Part shown: positions 30,312-38,322 of the stretch, one piece after another
Numbering within the stretch: position 1 is the stretch's first letter
How the letters are laid out: the number at the start of each line of letters is the position of its first letter
NCBI RefSeq assembly: GCF_024758505.1
Contig: NZ_CP077970.1
Span: forward strand, 5,394,001-5,458,000
Source of the DNA: Bradyrhizobium arachidis
GTDB taxonomy: Bacteria; Pseudomonadota; Alphaproteobacteria; Rhizobiales; Xanthobacteraceae
Reading direction: 5' to 3'
Length of the DNA stretch: 64,000 nt
Program-made: the position numbers and the translations under genes
The notes under the pieces: model-generated
Told to the model about the DNA's origin: nothing
Databases searched by the model: none
What the model saw: only the letters and a program-made list of their open reading frames with translations

Positions 30312-31438
30312 CACGGCGTGACCACGGAACGTGCGCCATGCGGGACCGGCGGCGCGCGTTTGCGGCGCCGCGCAACCCAGAGATAGAGCCCACTGCCGAT
30401 CACAATCATGGTCAGCACGTCGAGCGCCGCCCAGATGATCTTGAGGGGCATGCCGCCATAGTCGCCGAAATGCAGCGGCTGCGAGATCAGCAGCGCCTGG
30501 AGGTAGACCGGCAAGGCGCGGCTGTCGGCGACCTCCCCCGTTTCACCGTCCAGCAGGACCGGCTTCAACAGCCGCGCCGTCAGCGGCGTGTCGCCGCGCA
30601 TGAAGACCCCAAAATGATGGGACGACGCGAAGGGCGTTCCCGGGAAGGCAATGAAAGCGATGTCCATGCCGGGCGCGGCCTCCTTCGCACGGCCGACGAC
30701 GACGTCGAGGGAAGCAAGGCGTGTCGGCGGCAGCTTGCCGGCAAAGGGCGCGACCATGGCGGCGAGCTCGTTCGCCTTCCACTGGTTGAGCATCAGCTCG
30801 GCCCAGGTGTTGACGACTCCGGTCAACCCGACCACCAGCGCCCAGGCGATCGTCACCACGCCGATCAGATTATGCCAATCGAGCCAGCCCACGCGTCGCG
30901 AGGCGCGGTCGCGGATGGTGGCAAAGCGCAGGCGACGCGTGAACGGCCAGTACAGCACCACTCCCGAGACGATGGCGACCGCAAACAACAGTCCCATGCC
31001 GCCGAGAAACAGCTTGCCGGGCTGTCCCGCGAACATGTCCACATGCAGCTTCAGCACGATCAGCATGGGTCCGACACCGACCGGCCCCAGCATTTTGGCT
31101 GTGACGGCATCGAAGGCCCGCACCGTCGCCTTGTCGGGCTCGCCGTTCGGCGCGCTGTTGGTGTAGGCGAAGACGACGCCCGGCTCGTCCCTGTCCCAGC
31201 CGATATATTGCAGCACACGGCCGGGATCGGCCGCGAGCGCTGATACGGCGATCCGCTGCGTCGCCGCCTTCTCGCCCGAATGCACCTCGGGCTGGGGCGC
31301 ATAGCCCAACAGCTCGTCGATCTCGTGATGGAAGATCAACGGCAGCCCGGTCAGGCAAAGCAGAAACAGGAACAGGGTCGAGATCAGGCTGGTCCAGGTG
31401 TGGACCGCGGACCAGATCCGGACGGTGCGCGCCTTCAC
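30311..31438 (-). CDS. PepSY-associated transmembrane protein (ferric-siderophore related)
   Basis: A 375-residue inner-membrane protein of the PepSY_TM family, often found beside TonB-dependent receptors and thought to help release or reduce iron from siderophores. Four hydrophobic segments are visible (about residues 12-32, 135-160, 185-210 and 335-360), with histidines near membrane faces in VHTWTSL, LKLHVDMF and WLDWHNLIG. I placed the start at a GTG (31438) with GAGGGG ten bases upstream; the ATG-like frame further up runs into the receptor gene. It begins 22 bp after the receptor stop, so the two are an operon. Confidence 0.85.
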   Translation of the reverse strand: MKARTVRIWSAVHTWTSLISTLFLFLLCLTGLPLIFHHEIDELLGYAPQPEVHSGEKAATQRIAVSALAADPGRVLQYIGWDRDEPGVVFAYTNSAPNGEPDKATVRAFDAVTAKMLGPVGVGPMLIVLKLHVDMFAGQPGKLFLGGMGLLFAVAIVSGVVLYWPFTRRLRFATIRDRASRRVGWLDWHNLIGVVTIAWALVVGLTGVVNTWAELMLNQWKANELAAMVAPFAGKLPPTRLASLDVVVGRAKEAAPGMDIAFIAFPGTPFASSHHFGVFMRGDTPLTARLLKPVLLDGETGEVADSRALPVYLQALLISQPLHFGDYGGMPLKIIWAALDVLTMIVIGSGLYLWVARRRKRAPPVPHGARSVVTP

Positions 31439-31460
31439 GAGATCATCCCCTCGCCTCCCG

Positions 31461-33713
31461 TCACCACTTGTAGGACACGCTCGCGGTGACCCGCCGGCGG
31501 TCGCCGTAGAAGCAGGCCGTGACGCCGGCGCAGCTCGCGACATAGGTCTTGTCGGTCACGTTGATCACGTTCAACGCGGTGCGCCAGTTCTGCCACTCAT
31601 AGTGCAGCGCTAGGTCGCCGAGCACGACCGTGGGGACCTCGAGCGTGTTGGCCGCGTCGGCCCATGAGGAGCCGACATAGCGCACGCCGCCGCCGACGCC
31701 GAAGCCCGTCAATGGCCCCTGCTTGAAGGTGTAGTCCGCCCAGCCGGACACCAGCATCTGCGGGGTATTGGTCGGCGTCTTGCCGACAAGGGTTGGATCG
31801 AGATCCCTGCTCGTGAAGAGATGATAGCTGGTGAATGCGCCGATCAGCTTCAGCTCGGACGTGACATTGGCCACTGCTTCGATCTCGATGCCCCGCGAAG
31901 TGACCTCGCCGGTCTGGTTCTGCAGCAGGAAGTTGTTCGGATCGGTCGTCAGCGCGTTCTGACGCTTCAGATTGAACGCGGCGACTGTGAAGTATCCGTC
32001 GAACCCGCGCGGCTGGACCTTCAGGCCGACTTCGACCTGCTTGCCCGTTTCCGGCAGCAACAACTGGTTCGCCGCATTCAGACCGATGACGGGATTGTAG
32101 CTCGTCGCATACGAAACGTAGGGAGCCAGACCATTGTCGAAATTGTAGATCAGGCCGGCGCGTCCGCTGAACTGACTGTCGTCGCGCTGGGCGAGCAAGG
32201 CGCCGGTCGCACGATTGTCCTGGCTCGTCGAAACCCAGTCATTGCGGCCGCTAAGCACCAGCGTGAAGTTGCCGAGCTTCATCTGGTCCTGGAGATAGGC
32301 GCCGGCCTGCTTCTGCGTGATGACGAAGTTGCGGAATGGTGCGCTCGTAAACGGAATGTCGCCGATGCCGTAGACGGGATTGAAGATGTTGAGCGAGGGG
32401 ACCGTTCCGAACTGGAAGTTCTGGTAGTCGTCGATCTGGTAGCCCCTTAAGTCGACGCCAAACAGCGTCGTGTGCTTCACGGGACCGGTGTCGAAGCGAT
32501 ACTCCAGCTGATTGTCAAGGTTGGCCTGATTGGCAGTGTCCTTCGCATACCAATTGTAGCGCGCGACGTCGCCCGTAGCGATGTTGGAGTAGCCGTTGGC
32601 GACGTAACCGCGATAGGTCACATCGACATGGGCAAACCGTGCGTTCTGGCGGAACGTGACGCTGTCAGTGAGGTTGCGCTCGAACTGATAGCCGATCATC
32701 TCCTGCTCGCGCGTGAATTTGTCGGAGCTGGGATCGCCCAAGAATCTGTTCGTCGGGATGCGGCCGAATGGTGCATTCGTCACCGTGCCGACATAGGGCA
32801 GGAAATTGATGCCGCGCGTGTCGGTCCGCGAGGCCGACGCCAGCACGGTGAAGGTCGTGTCGGCATCCGGCCTCCAGGTCACCGACGGGGCAATGAAGTA
32901 GTTGTTGTCCGGCGTGAATTCGACCTGGGTGCCACCGTTCTGTACCTGGCCGACGACGCGGTAGAACAGCTTGCCGTCGCCGTTTTGCGTCAGAACCGGA
33001 CCGCCGAAATCGAAACCGACATAGGCGTTGCCGAAATTATTCACGCCGGCCTCGAGATAGCGGATCGGTTCGGTCGGCGGCATCTTGCTGATGACGTCGA
33101 CGATGCCGCTGGGGCTCGAACCGCCATACAGCACCGCAGACGGTCCGCGCAGGATCTCGACACGCTCCATATTGAAGGGCGGCAGCTTCCAGCTCGCATA
33201 GGACGTGTAGAACAACTGCATGCCATCGAGGAACAGGCCGACGTCATCCGACTTGAAGCCGCGGATCAGCCACCAGTCGTTGCGGGTGTCAGCACCAAAG
33301 GTTCCGGCGCGGACACCGGCCGAGTAGCGCAGAACCTCATCGAGCTTGCCTGGCTTCTGGTCGCGGATCTGCTCGGCGCCGACCACGGAAACCGATTGCG
33401 GCGTCTGCATGATCGGCGTGTTGGTCTTGGTGCCCGACGAGCTGCGCGTTGCGACGTAACCCTGGATCGGACCGCGCGGCGTCTCGACGAATCGCACCTC
33501 GCGCGGCGGCTGCGGCTTCCGCCCGCTCGTCGTGAGGACCGGTCGCGCCACGCGACGCGGCGCGGTGCTCGCCGCCGGACGCCGCGACTCAGGCGGCGCC
33601 ACCGACACCGGCGGCAAATTCTGCGCGCCACCTTGTGACGACGACTGAGCGAAAGAGACCTGCGGCAAAAATGCCAAAGCGGATGCGGTTGCCATCGCGG
33701 CCCACCGCAGCAT
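31461..33713 (-). CDS. TonB-dependent siderophore receptor
   Basis: An outer-membrane receptor of about 750 residues for ferric siderophores. It has a signal peptide (hydrophobic stretch ending SFAQ), a Pro/Arg-rich linker, a plug domain with TPQSVSVVGAEQIRDQ and RVEILRGPSAVLYGG, and a beta-barrel ending in the outer-membrane signature SVSYKW. The start is uncertain: ATG at 33713 gives MLRWAAMATASALAF, while a TTG at 33740 adds nine residues. The siderophore cannot be named. The PepSY gene downstream supports iron uptake. TCTTAGA repeats lie about 120 bp upstream. Confidence 0.92.
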   Translation of the reverse strand: MLRWAAMATASALAFLPQVSFAQSSSQGGAQNLPPVSVAPPESRRPAASTAPRRVARPVLTTSGRKPQPPREVRFVETPRGPIQGYVATRSSSGTKTNTPIMQTPQSVSVVGAEQIRDQKPGKLDEVLRYSAGVRAGTFGADTRNDWWLIRGFKSDDVGLFLDGMQLFYTSYASWKLPPFNMERVEILRGPSAVLYGGSSPSGIVDVISKMPPTEPIRYLEAGVNNFGNAYVGFDFGGPVLTQNGDGKLFYRVVGQVQNGGTQVEFTPDNNYFIAPSVTWRPDADTTFTVLASASRTDTRGINFLPYVGTVTNAPFGRIPTNRFLGDPSSDKFTREQEMIGYQFERNLTDSVTFRQNARFAHVDVTYRGYVANGYSNIATGDVARYNWYAKDTANQANLDNQLEYRFDTGPVKHTTLFGVDLRGYQIDDYQNFQFGTVPSLNIFNPVYGIGDIPFTSAPFRNFVITQKQAGAYLQDQMKLGNFTLVLSGRNDWVSTSQDNRATGALLAQRDDSQFSGRAGLIYNFDNGLAPYVSYATSYNPVIGLNAANQLLLPETGKQVEVGLKVQPRGFDGYFTVAAFNLKRQNALTTDPNNFLLQNQTGEVTSRGIEIEAVANVTSELKLIGAFTSYHLFTSRDLDPTLVGKTPTNTPQMLVSGWADYTFKQGPLTGFGVGGGVRYVGSSWADAANTLEVPTVVLGDLALHYEWQNWRTALNVINVTDKTYVASCAGVTACFYGDRRRVTASVSYKW

Positions 33714-33835
33714 TCCCAGAGAGTTCAACGCGCCACCCAACCTGCATGTGTGTTACGTCATGCCGTCAGTCCCGTGACGACATGCGTTTGCAGCGACGCT
33801 TATGCGAGTGGGCGCACGTAGCCTAATAGAAGGCC

Positions 33836-33854
33836 TCTTAGAAGAACTCTTAGA
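33836..33854. promoter_or_regulatory. Two TCTTAGA palindromes 12 bp apart, receptor side
   Basis: TCTTAGA occurs at 33836-33842 and 33848-33854, each a palindrome about its central base, exactly 12 bp apart, inside the gap between the TonB receptor gene and the MarR gene. A matching TCTAAGA lies at 34491-34497 upstream of the MarR gene, within a shared longer stretch (CTTCTAAGAGGCC there, its reverse complement here). They look like binding sites for a dimeric regulator, possibly the MarR protein, but could also belong to the receptor promoter. Confidence 0.45.
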
Positions 33855-33888
33855 GAGTCTCCAAGAATGATTCAAAACAGACTGAGGA

Positions 33889-34416
33889 TCAGCCGAGCTC
33901 TCGTTCGCTATCGAGCATGTCGGCGGCCGTCGCAGTGAGACGATCGATCTGCACGAGCAACGCGTCGAGTTCCTCTCTGCTCAGTTGCTGCAGCAGTCGC
34001 CGGTTCCGTTCCTGCGCGCCGGCAACGATCGCATCGTGTGCGGCGAGCCCCGCCTTGGTCAGCGAGATCAGCACCTCGCGATTGTCATTGGGATTGGCCG
34101 CCTTGGCGATCAGCTTGCGCGACACGAGTTCCGCGAGCGCGCGGCTAATCAGGCCCTTGTCCTGGCCGACCGCCTCGGCGAGTCGCGCCACGCTCATCGG
34201 CGGCCGGCGGCCGAGCGAAGCCACGAGACCGAACTCGACCGAAGACAATCCAGTCAGCCGCTTGTAGCGCAGCATCGCGCCGCGCTTGAGCAGGTTCGCC
34301 AGCACCATGAGCCGCGACGACAGCATCACGGTGATCGGCGCCGGCTCGTCGTTCTCATCAGCCGCGGGCAGCGCCCGCCTCGCCTTGCTCGGTTTCTGGC
34401 TCATGTTCCGATTCAT
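33889..34416 (-). CDS. MarR family transcriptional regulator
   Basis: A 175-residue winged-helix regulator. The first 25 residues are a polar extension, followed by the dimer helices and the MarR DNA-binding region around LAEAVGQDKGLISRALAELV with the wing NPNDNREVLISLT. It is divergently oriented to the Rieske oxygenase and MFS genes, the usual arrangement for a repressor that responds to an aromatic ligand. Palindromes fitting a MarR dimer lie in the 182-bp gap. The ligand is unknown. Confidence 0.9.
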   Translation of the reverse strand: MNRNMSQKPSKARRALPAADENDEPAPITVMLSSRLMVLANLLKRGAMLRYKRLTGLSSVEFGLVASLGRRPPMSVARLAEAVGQDKGLISRALAELVSRKLIAKAANPNDNREVLISLTKAGLAAHDAIVAGAQERNRRLLQQLSREELDALLVQIDRLTATAADMLDSERELG

Positions 34417-34490
34417 GGGTCACCTCTGCCAAGAAAGCTGCGGCCTGCCAAGCCCGCCAAGTCATGTGCGGTGCAGCACTTCCAAACGCT

Positions 34491-34552
34491 TCTAAGAGGC
34501 CCTCGCAAAATCGTTGACATTGTCATCGATCTACCGTTGACTTGATCAACGG
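34491..34552. promoter_or_regulatory. MarR - Rieske control region with three palindromes
   Basis: The gap holds three dyads: TCTAAGA at 34491-34497; TGACATTGTCA at 34515-34525, perfect about its central base; and CCGTTGA (34534-34540) with TCAACGG (34546-34552) around CTTGA, a perfect 7-bp inverted repeat. The last two contain TTGACA-like -35 elements, so binding there would block transcription of the oxygenase gene. Assignment to the adjacent MarR protein is inference from position and form. Confidence 0.55.
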
Positions 34553-34598
34553 TCGAATAACGACCCTGTGAACCAAAGTCATCGCGGGAGGACCAGGA

Positions 34599-35789
34599 AT
34601 GACCATCACCCAGCGTGATCGCGATCTCGGCACGGCCTATGCGATGAAGCCCGCTTCCACGCGTACCGAACTGACGTCAGTTGCGCGCGGTACGCCCATG
34701 GGCGAGCTCTTGCGTCGCTACTGGCATCCGGTCGGTCTGATCGGCGACGCCACGGACACGCCGAAGAAAGTCCGCGCGCTAGGCGAGGACCTGGTCCTGT
34801 TCCGCGACAAGCATGGCCGGCCCGGTCTTCTCCACGCCCGCTGCTGTCACCGCGGAACTACGCTCTACTACGGCAAGGTGGAGGACGACGGCATCCGCTG
34901 CTGCTATCACGGCTGGAAGTTCGACACGGAAGGCCATTGCCTCGAGCAGCCCTGCGAGCCCGATGGCGGCCAGTTCAAGGACAAGGTGCGCCAGCCCTGG
35001 TATCCGGTCGAAGAGCGCTACGGCCTGATCTTCGCCTATATGGGCCCGGCCGAGAAACGCCCGGTCCTGCCCGCATACGAATGCCTGGAAAACATGGACG
35101 ATGGCGAAATCGTCGAGGCCGACGATTCCTCGATCGGCGGAGGCGGTCCGGCCATCATCCCCTGCAACTGGCTGCAGCATTTCGAGAACGTGGTCGATCC
35201 CTTCCACGTGCCGGTGCTTCATGGCTCGTTCAGCGGTCCGCAATTCACCAACATGATGGCCTCGATTCCCGAGGTGAAGTTCGAGAAATCGCCGCGCGGC
35301 ATCCTCGTGCGCTCGGTGCGCAAGCAGGATGACGGCAAGGTGTTCTATCGCGTGAGCGAGGCCGCCCTCCCCACGCTGCGCGTCGTGCCCAACCCGCGCG
35401 TGGCGCAATTTGCCCGTGTCGAGTCGATCGGCTGGACGCTGCCGATCGACGACACCTCGTTCCGCATCTATGTCGCCGGCCGCGTCAAGAACGCCGGCGA
35501 CATCAGCCGCATGCGCTCGAAGTTCAACGGCAAATTCTGGTGGGACATGAGCGAGGAAGAGCACCAGAAATTCCCCGGCGATTATGAGGCCCAGGTCGGC
35601 CAGGGCCCCGTGACTGTTCACTCCGAGGAGCACTTTGGCCAGAGCGACCGCGGCATCCTGATGATGCGGCGCATGCTGGGCGAGCAGTTGGAGGCGCTCG
35701 GTGCAGGCAAGGATCCGATCGGCGTCTCCTTCGATCCGAACGCACCGCCGGTAGAATTTGAAGCGGGGAATTACATCCGCGAAGCCTGA
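34599..35789 (+). CDS. Rieske non-heme iron aromatic-ring oxygenase, alpha subunit
   Basis: A 396-residue oxygenase component related to phthalate 4,5-dioxygenase-type enzymes that hydroxylate or demethylate aromatic acids. The Rieske 2Fe-2S ligands are C82 and H84 (CCHRG) and C101 and H104 (CCYHGW). The mononuclear iron site is N197-x2-D200-x2-H203-x4-H208. GGGAGGA precedes the ATG by a normal distance. No reductase or ferredoxin gene is near, so electrons must come from elsewhere. The MFS gene 37 bp downstream is probably co-transcribed and the divergent MarR gene is the likely regulator. Substrate unknown. Confidence 0.9.
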   Translation: MTITQRDRDLGTAYAMKPASTRTELTSVARGTPMGELLRRYWHPVGLIGDATDTPKKVRALGEDLVLFRDKHGRPGLLHARCCHRGTTLYYGKVEDDGIRCCYHGWKFDTEGHCLEQPCEPDGGQFKDKVRQPWYPVEERYGLIFAYMGPAEKRPVLPAYECLENMDDGEIVEADDSSIGGGGPAIIPCNWLQHFENVVDPFHVPVLHGSFSGPQFTNMMASIPEVKFEKSPRGILVRSVRKQDDGKVFYRVSEAALPTLRVVPNPRVAQFARVESIGWTLPIDDTSFRIYVAGRVKNAGDISRMRSKFNGKFWWDMSEEEHQKFPGDYEAQVGQGPVTVHSEEHFGQSDRGILMMRRMLGEQLEALGAGKDPIGVSFDPNAPPVEFEAGNYIREA

Positions 35790-35826
35790 ACGACCAAAAC
35801 CATAAAATACATATTGGGGGGAAGTC

Positions 35827-37122
35827 ATGGTCGATGTGACGTCACAGCTTTCCGTGCAGACGGATGCGGCCGCAAAGCCGTCCGCGCGGCGATACTACGT
35901 GCTCGGGCTGCTCACTATCGTGTATGCCCTGAATTTCCTCGATCGCACCATCTTCAATGTGCTGATCGAGCCCATCAAGAAGGAGTTCGCACTCAGCGAC
36001 ACCATGATGGGCCTGCTCGCAGGCTTCGGCTTCGCGCTGTTCTATTCGCTGCTCGGCATTCCCATCGCGCGCATCGCCGACCGGCTGAACCGGCGCAACA
36101 TCGTCGCGGTCGCCTTCGCCTTCTGGAGCGCGATGACGGCGCTGTGCGGCATGGCCACCAGCGTCACCTCGCTGGCGCTGGCGCGTATCGGCGTCGGCAT
36201 CGGCGAATCCGCGGGCTCACCCGCCTCGCAATCGATCGTCGCCGACCTCTTCAACAAGAACGAGCGGCCGCGCGCGCTCGGCATCTACGCCATCGGCACC
36301 TACCTCGGCGTCTTCCTCGGCTATTTCATCGGCGGCTACGTCAACCAGCACTATGGCTGGCGGATGGCGTTCTACGTTGCGGGCCTCCCCGGCATCCTGC
36401 TCGCCATCGTGCTGTGGCTGACGATATCAGAGCCGAAGCGCGGCGCGATGCAGGAGACCTTTACGCCCGAGCCGCTCGGGCCGACGCTGCGCTTCCTGGC
36501 CTCGCAGCAGAGCTTCATCATCGTGCTGATCGGCTTTTGCCTGACGACCTACACCAACTACTCGACCGCGGCGTGGATTCCTCCGTTCCTCGCACGCGTG
36601 CACCATCTCTCCAGCGCCGAGATCGGCACCTATGCCGGCACCTTCAAGGGCCTCGCCGGCATGGCGGGGACGCTGCTCGGCGGCTTCGTGGTGGCTCATA
36701 TCAGTCGCCGCGATGACCGCTGGAAGTTGTGGGCGCCCGCGATCACATCGGGCCTCGCCGGTCCCGTGTTTGCGCTGTGCATGTTGACGCAGGATTTTGC
36801 GACCATGGTGGCGATGCTGGCGCTGACCTCGTTCCTGGTCGGCTGCCATCTCGGGCCGATCTTCGCGATCGCCCAGACTGTGGCAAAGCCCAGCATGCGG
36901 GCACTCGCTTCCGCCCTCATCGCGCTCACCGCGACCTGCTTCGGCCAGGGCGTCGGCCCGCTCGTTGTCGGCATGATCAATGACGCGCTGAAGGGAACCT
37001 ACGGGATCGAGGCGGTCCGCTATTCCCTGCTGTCGGCCGCCGTGACGTCCACCCTGGGCGCGCTCCTCTTCGTCTGGGCGGCCCGCACCATCCGGGACAA
37101 TATTAACCGGGCAGCGGCCTAA
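35827..37122 (+). CDS. MFS transporter, probable aromatic-compound carrier
   Basis: A 431-residue major facilitator with twelve hydrophobic segments. The family motif between helices 2 and 3 reads GIPIARIADRLNRR, and helix 5 carries GYFIGGYVNQHYGWRMAF. GGGGGGAAG lies five bases before the ATG. It follows the Rieske oxygenase gene by 37 bp, so it probably imports that enzyme's substrate. The overall form is of the broad MFS_1 group and does not fix the substrate. Confidence 0.9.
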   Translation: MVDVTSQLSVQTDAAAKPSARRYYVLGLLTIVYALNFLDRTIFNVLIEPIKKEFALSDTMMGLLAGFGFALFYSLLGIPIARIADRLNRRNIVAVAFAFWSAMTALCGMATSVTSLALARIGVGIGESAGSPASQSIVADLFNKNERPRALGIYAIGTYLGVFLGYFIGGYVNQHYGWRMAFYVAGLPGILLAIVLWLTISEPKRGAMQETFTPEPLGPTLRFLASQQSFIIVLIGFCLTTYTNYSTAAWIPPFLARVHHLSSAEIGTYAGTFKGLAGMAGTLLGGFVVAHISRRDDRWKLWAPAITSGLAGPVFALCMLTQDFATMVAMLALTSFLVGCHLGPIFAIAQTVAKPSMRALASALIALTATCFGQGVGPLVVGMINDALKGTYGIEAVRYSLLSAAVTSTLGALLFVWAARTIRDNINRAAA

Positions 37123-37130
37123 ATCACGCC

Positions 37131-37158
37131 CCGGGCCGGCCGGTTTCGGCCGGCCCGG
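37131..37158 (+). terminator. GC-rich hairpin after the MFS gene
   Basis: A perfect 12-bp inverted repeat, CCGGGCCGGCCG at 37131-37142 and its complement at 37147-37158, around the tetraloop GTTT, starts nine bases after the MFS stop. There is no following T-run, so it may end transcription weakly or protect the mRNA 3' end. Confidence 0.6.
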
Positions 37159-37278
37159 AGCGAAATCAGGGAATCCGCCGAATGAAACCATTTTGCGGAA
37201 CCCGCGAAACCATCCGGAAACAGATGGACCTTATGAAAAGAGCCAACAGACGGCGGCAAAGCCCGCCCGGAGGCTCAA

Positions 37279-37479
37279 ATGAACCACTCCATTCACTCTG
37301 CTGACCGTGCGACGCACCTGAAGATCGTGGTGGTGGCGCTGGTGGCCGGCATCTTCGTGGCAGGCTTCGGGATCGCGGCGCGGACCAATGTCGATTACAG
37401 CCAGACCGCCCAGACCCACGTGATCAAGGCCGGAAAGCCTGTTGTCGTGACCAGTTCGGCGACCTCGGAAATCCGCTAA
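37279..37479 (+). CDS. Small single-helix membrane protein
   Basis: A 66-residue protein with one hydrophobic segment (residues about 14-33, KIVVVALVAGIFVAGFGIAA) followed by a polar Thr/Ser/Val-rich tail. GGAGG sits seven bases before the ATG and a strong terminator follows at 37505, so it is a short monocistronic gene. I do not recognise a function; similar small proteins occur in bradyrhizobia as far as I recall. Confidence 0.65.
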   Translation: MNHSIHSADRATHLKIVVVALVAGIFVAGFGIAARTNVDYSQTAQTHVIKAGKPVVVTSSATSEIR

Positions 37480-37504
37480 CAAACCCATTTCCGGGCTGAC
37501 AGAT

Positions 37505-37531
37505 GGCCGCCTTAAGGCGGCCTTTTCGTTT
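37505..37531 (+). terminator. Rho-independent terminator
   Basis: The 18-base palindrome GGCCGCCTTAAGGCGGCC (37505-37522) followed by TTTTCGTTTT is a classic intrinsic terminator, 26 bases after the stop of the small membrane protein gene. Confidence 0.88.
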
Positions 37532-37638
37532 TCCAGAGCAATGCTAGGCAGGCCGCCCGCTGCAAAGCGCAACGTCCTTGACTTCAACAGGCCCCGCCTT
37601 TAAGTCCCCCCTCGTTCCGCGCGCGTTCAGCAAGCCAC

Positions 37639-37715
<77 letters not shown>

Positions 37716-37752
37716 TTTTGGCAATCCCTTCATAGCCTTAGCCTAAAATCGA

Positions 37753-37775
37753 GCCCCCACCGTTTTTGCGGGGGC
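37753..37775. terminator. Possible hairpin downstream of tRNA-Asp
   Basis: GCCCCC at 37753-37758 can pair with GGGGGC at 37770-37775. There is no T-run directly after it on the plus strand, so its role as a terminator for the tRNA is doubtful. Confidence 0.35.
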
Positions 37776-37908
37776 ATTGGCGCGTCGAATTGGGCCACAT
37801 AGGCAGCCCGGCCCCGAATCGTCTAGGCCTGCCCGATGCTTGGCCGGATTTCCGGAACTGTCCGCCGGATCCGCGGGATTGCCGGCGATTCGAGCAAGGA
37901 GGCCTGAC

Positions 37909-38208
37909 ATGGCGAAGAAGGCAGCGGCTCCGGCCACGATTACGCTCAGGCACCTCGCCGCCGACATCGCGGAGGGCCAGGATCTGTCCAAGAAACAGGC
38001 CGAGGCCATCCTCACCGATACGATCGACCTGATCGCAAAACATCTGAAGAAGGGCGACCGTGTCAGGATCGTCGGCCTCGGCATCCTCCAGGTGCGCAAG
38101 CGCGCCGCCCGCATGGGCCGGATTCCCTCGACCGGCGAGCCCATCCAAATCAAGGCCAGGAAGAAGGTCACCTTCCGCCCGGCCAAGGAACTCGCGGAAG
38201 CGATCTGA
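37909..38208 (+). CDS. HU-family DNA-binding protein
   Basis: A 99-residue histone-like protein. The family core is present: helices with KKQAEAILTDTIDLIAKHLKKG, the strand VRIVGLGILQVRKRAARMGR and the arm PSTGEPIQIKARKKVTFRPAKEL. The N-terminus has a short Ala/Lys extension. AAGGAGG six bases before the ATG at 37909 fixes the start; the upstream in-frame ATG at 37777 lacks such a site. It should act as a nucleoid-associated dimer. Confidence 0.92.
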   Translation: MAKKAAAPATITLRHLAADIAEGQDLSKKQAEAILTDTIDLIAKHLKKGDRVRIVGLGILQVRKRAARMGRIPSTGEPIQIKARKKVTFRPAKELAEAI

Positions 38209-38322
38209 CATCACGATTCATCAAGGTACGATCGAGCACCATTCCGGCACGCTGGCGCGGCCCCCGGAATGACGCTTTTCTGCTATATCGCAAGCTCACC
38301 TGATCCGGCGGTTTGAACTGAA

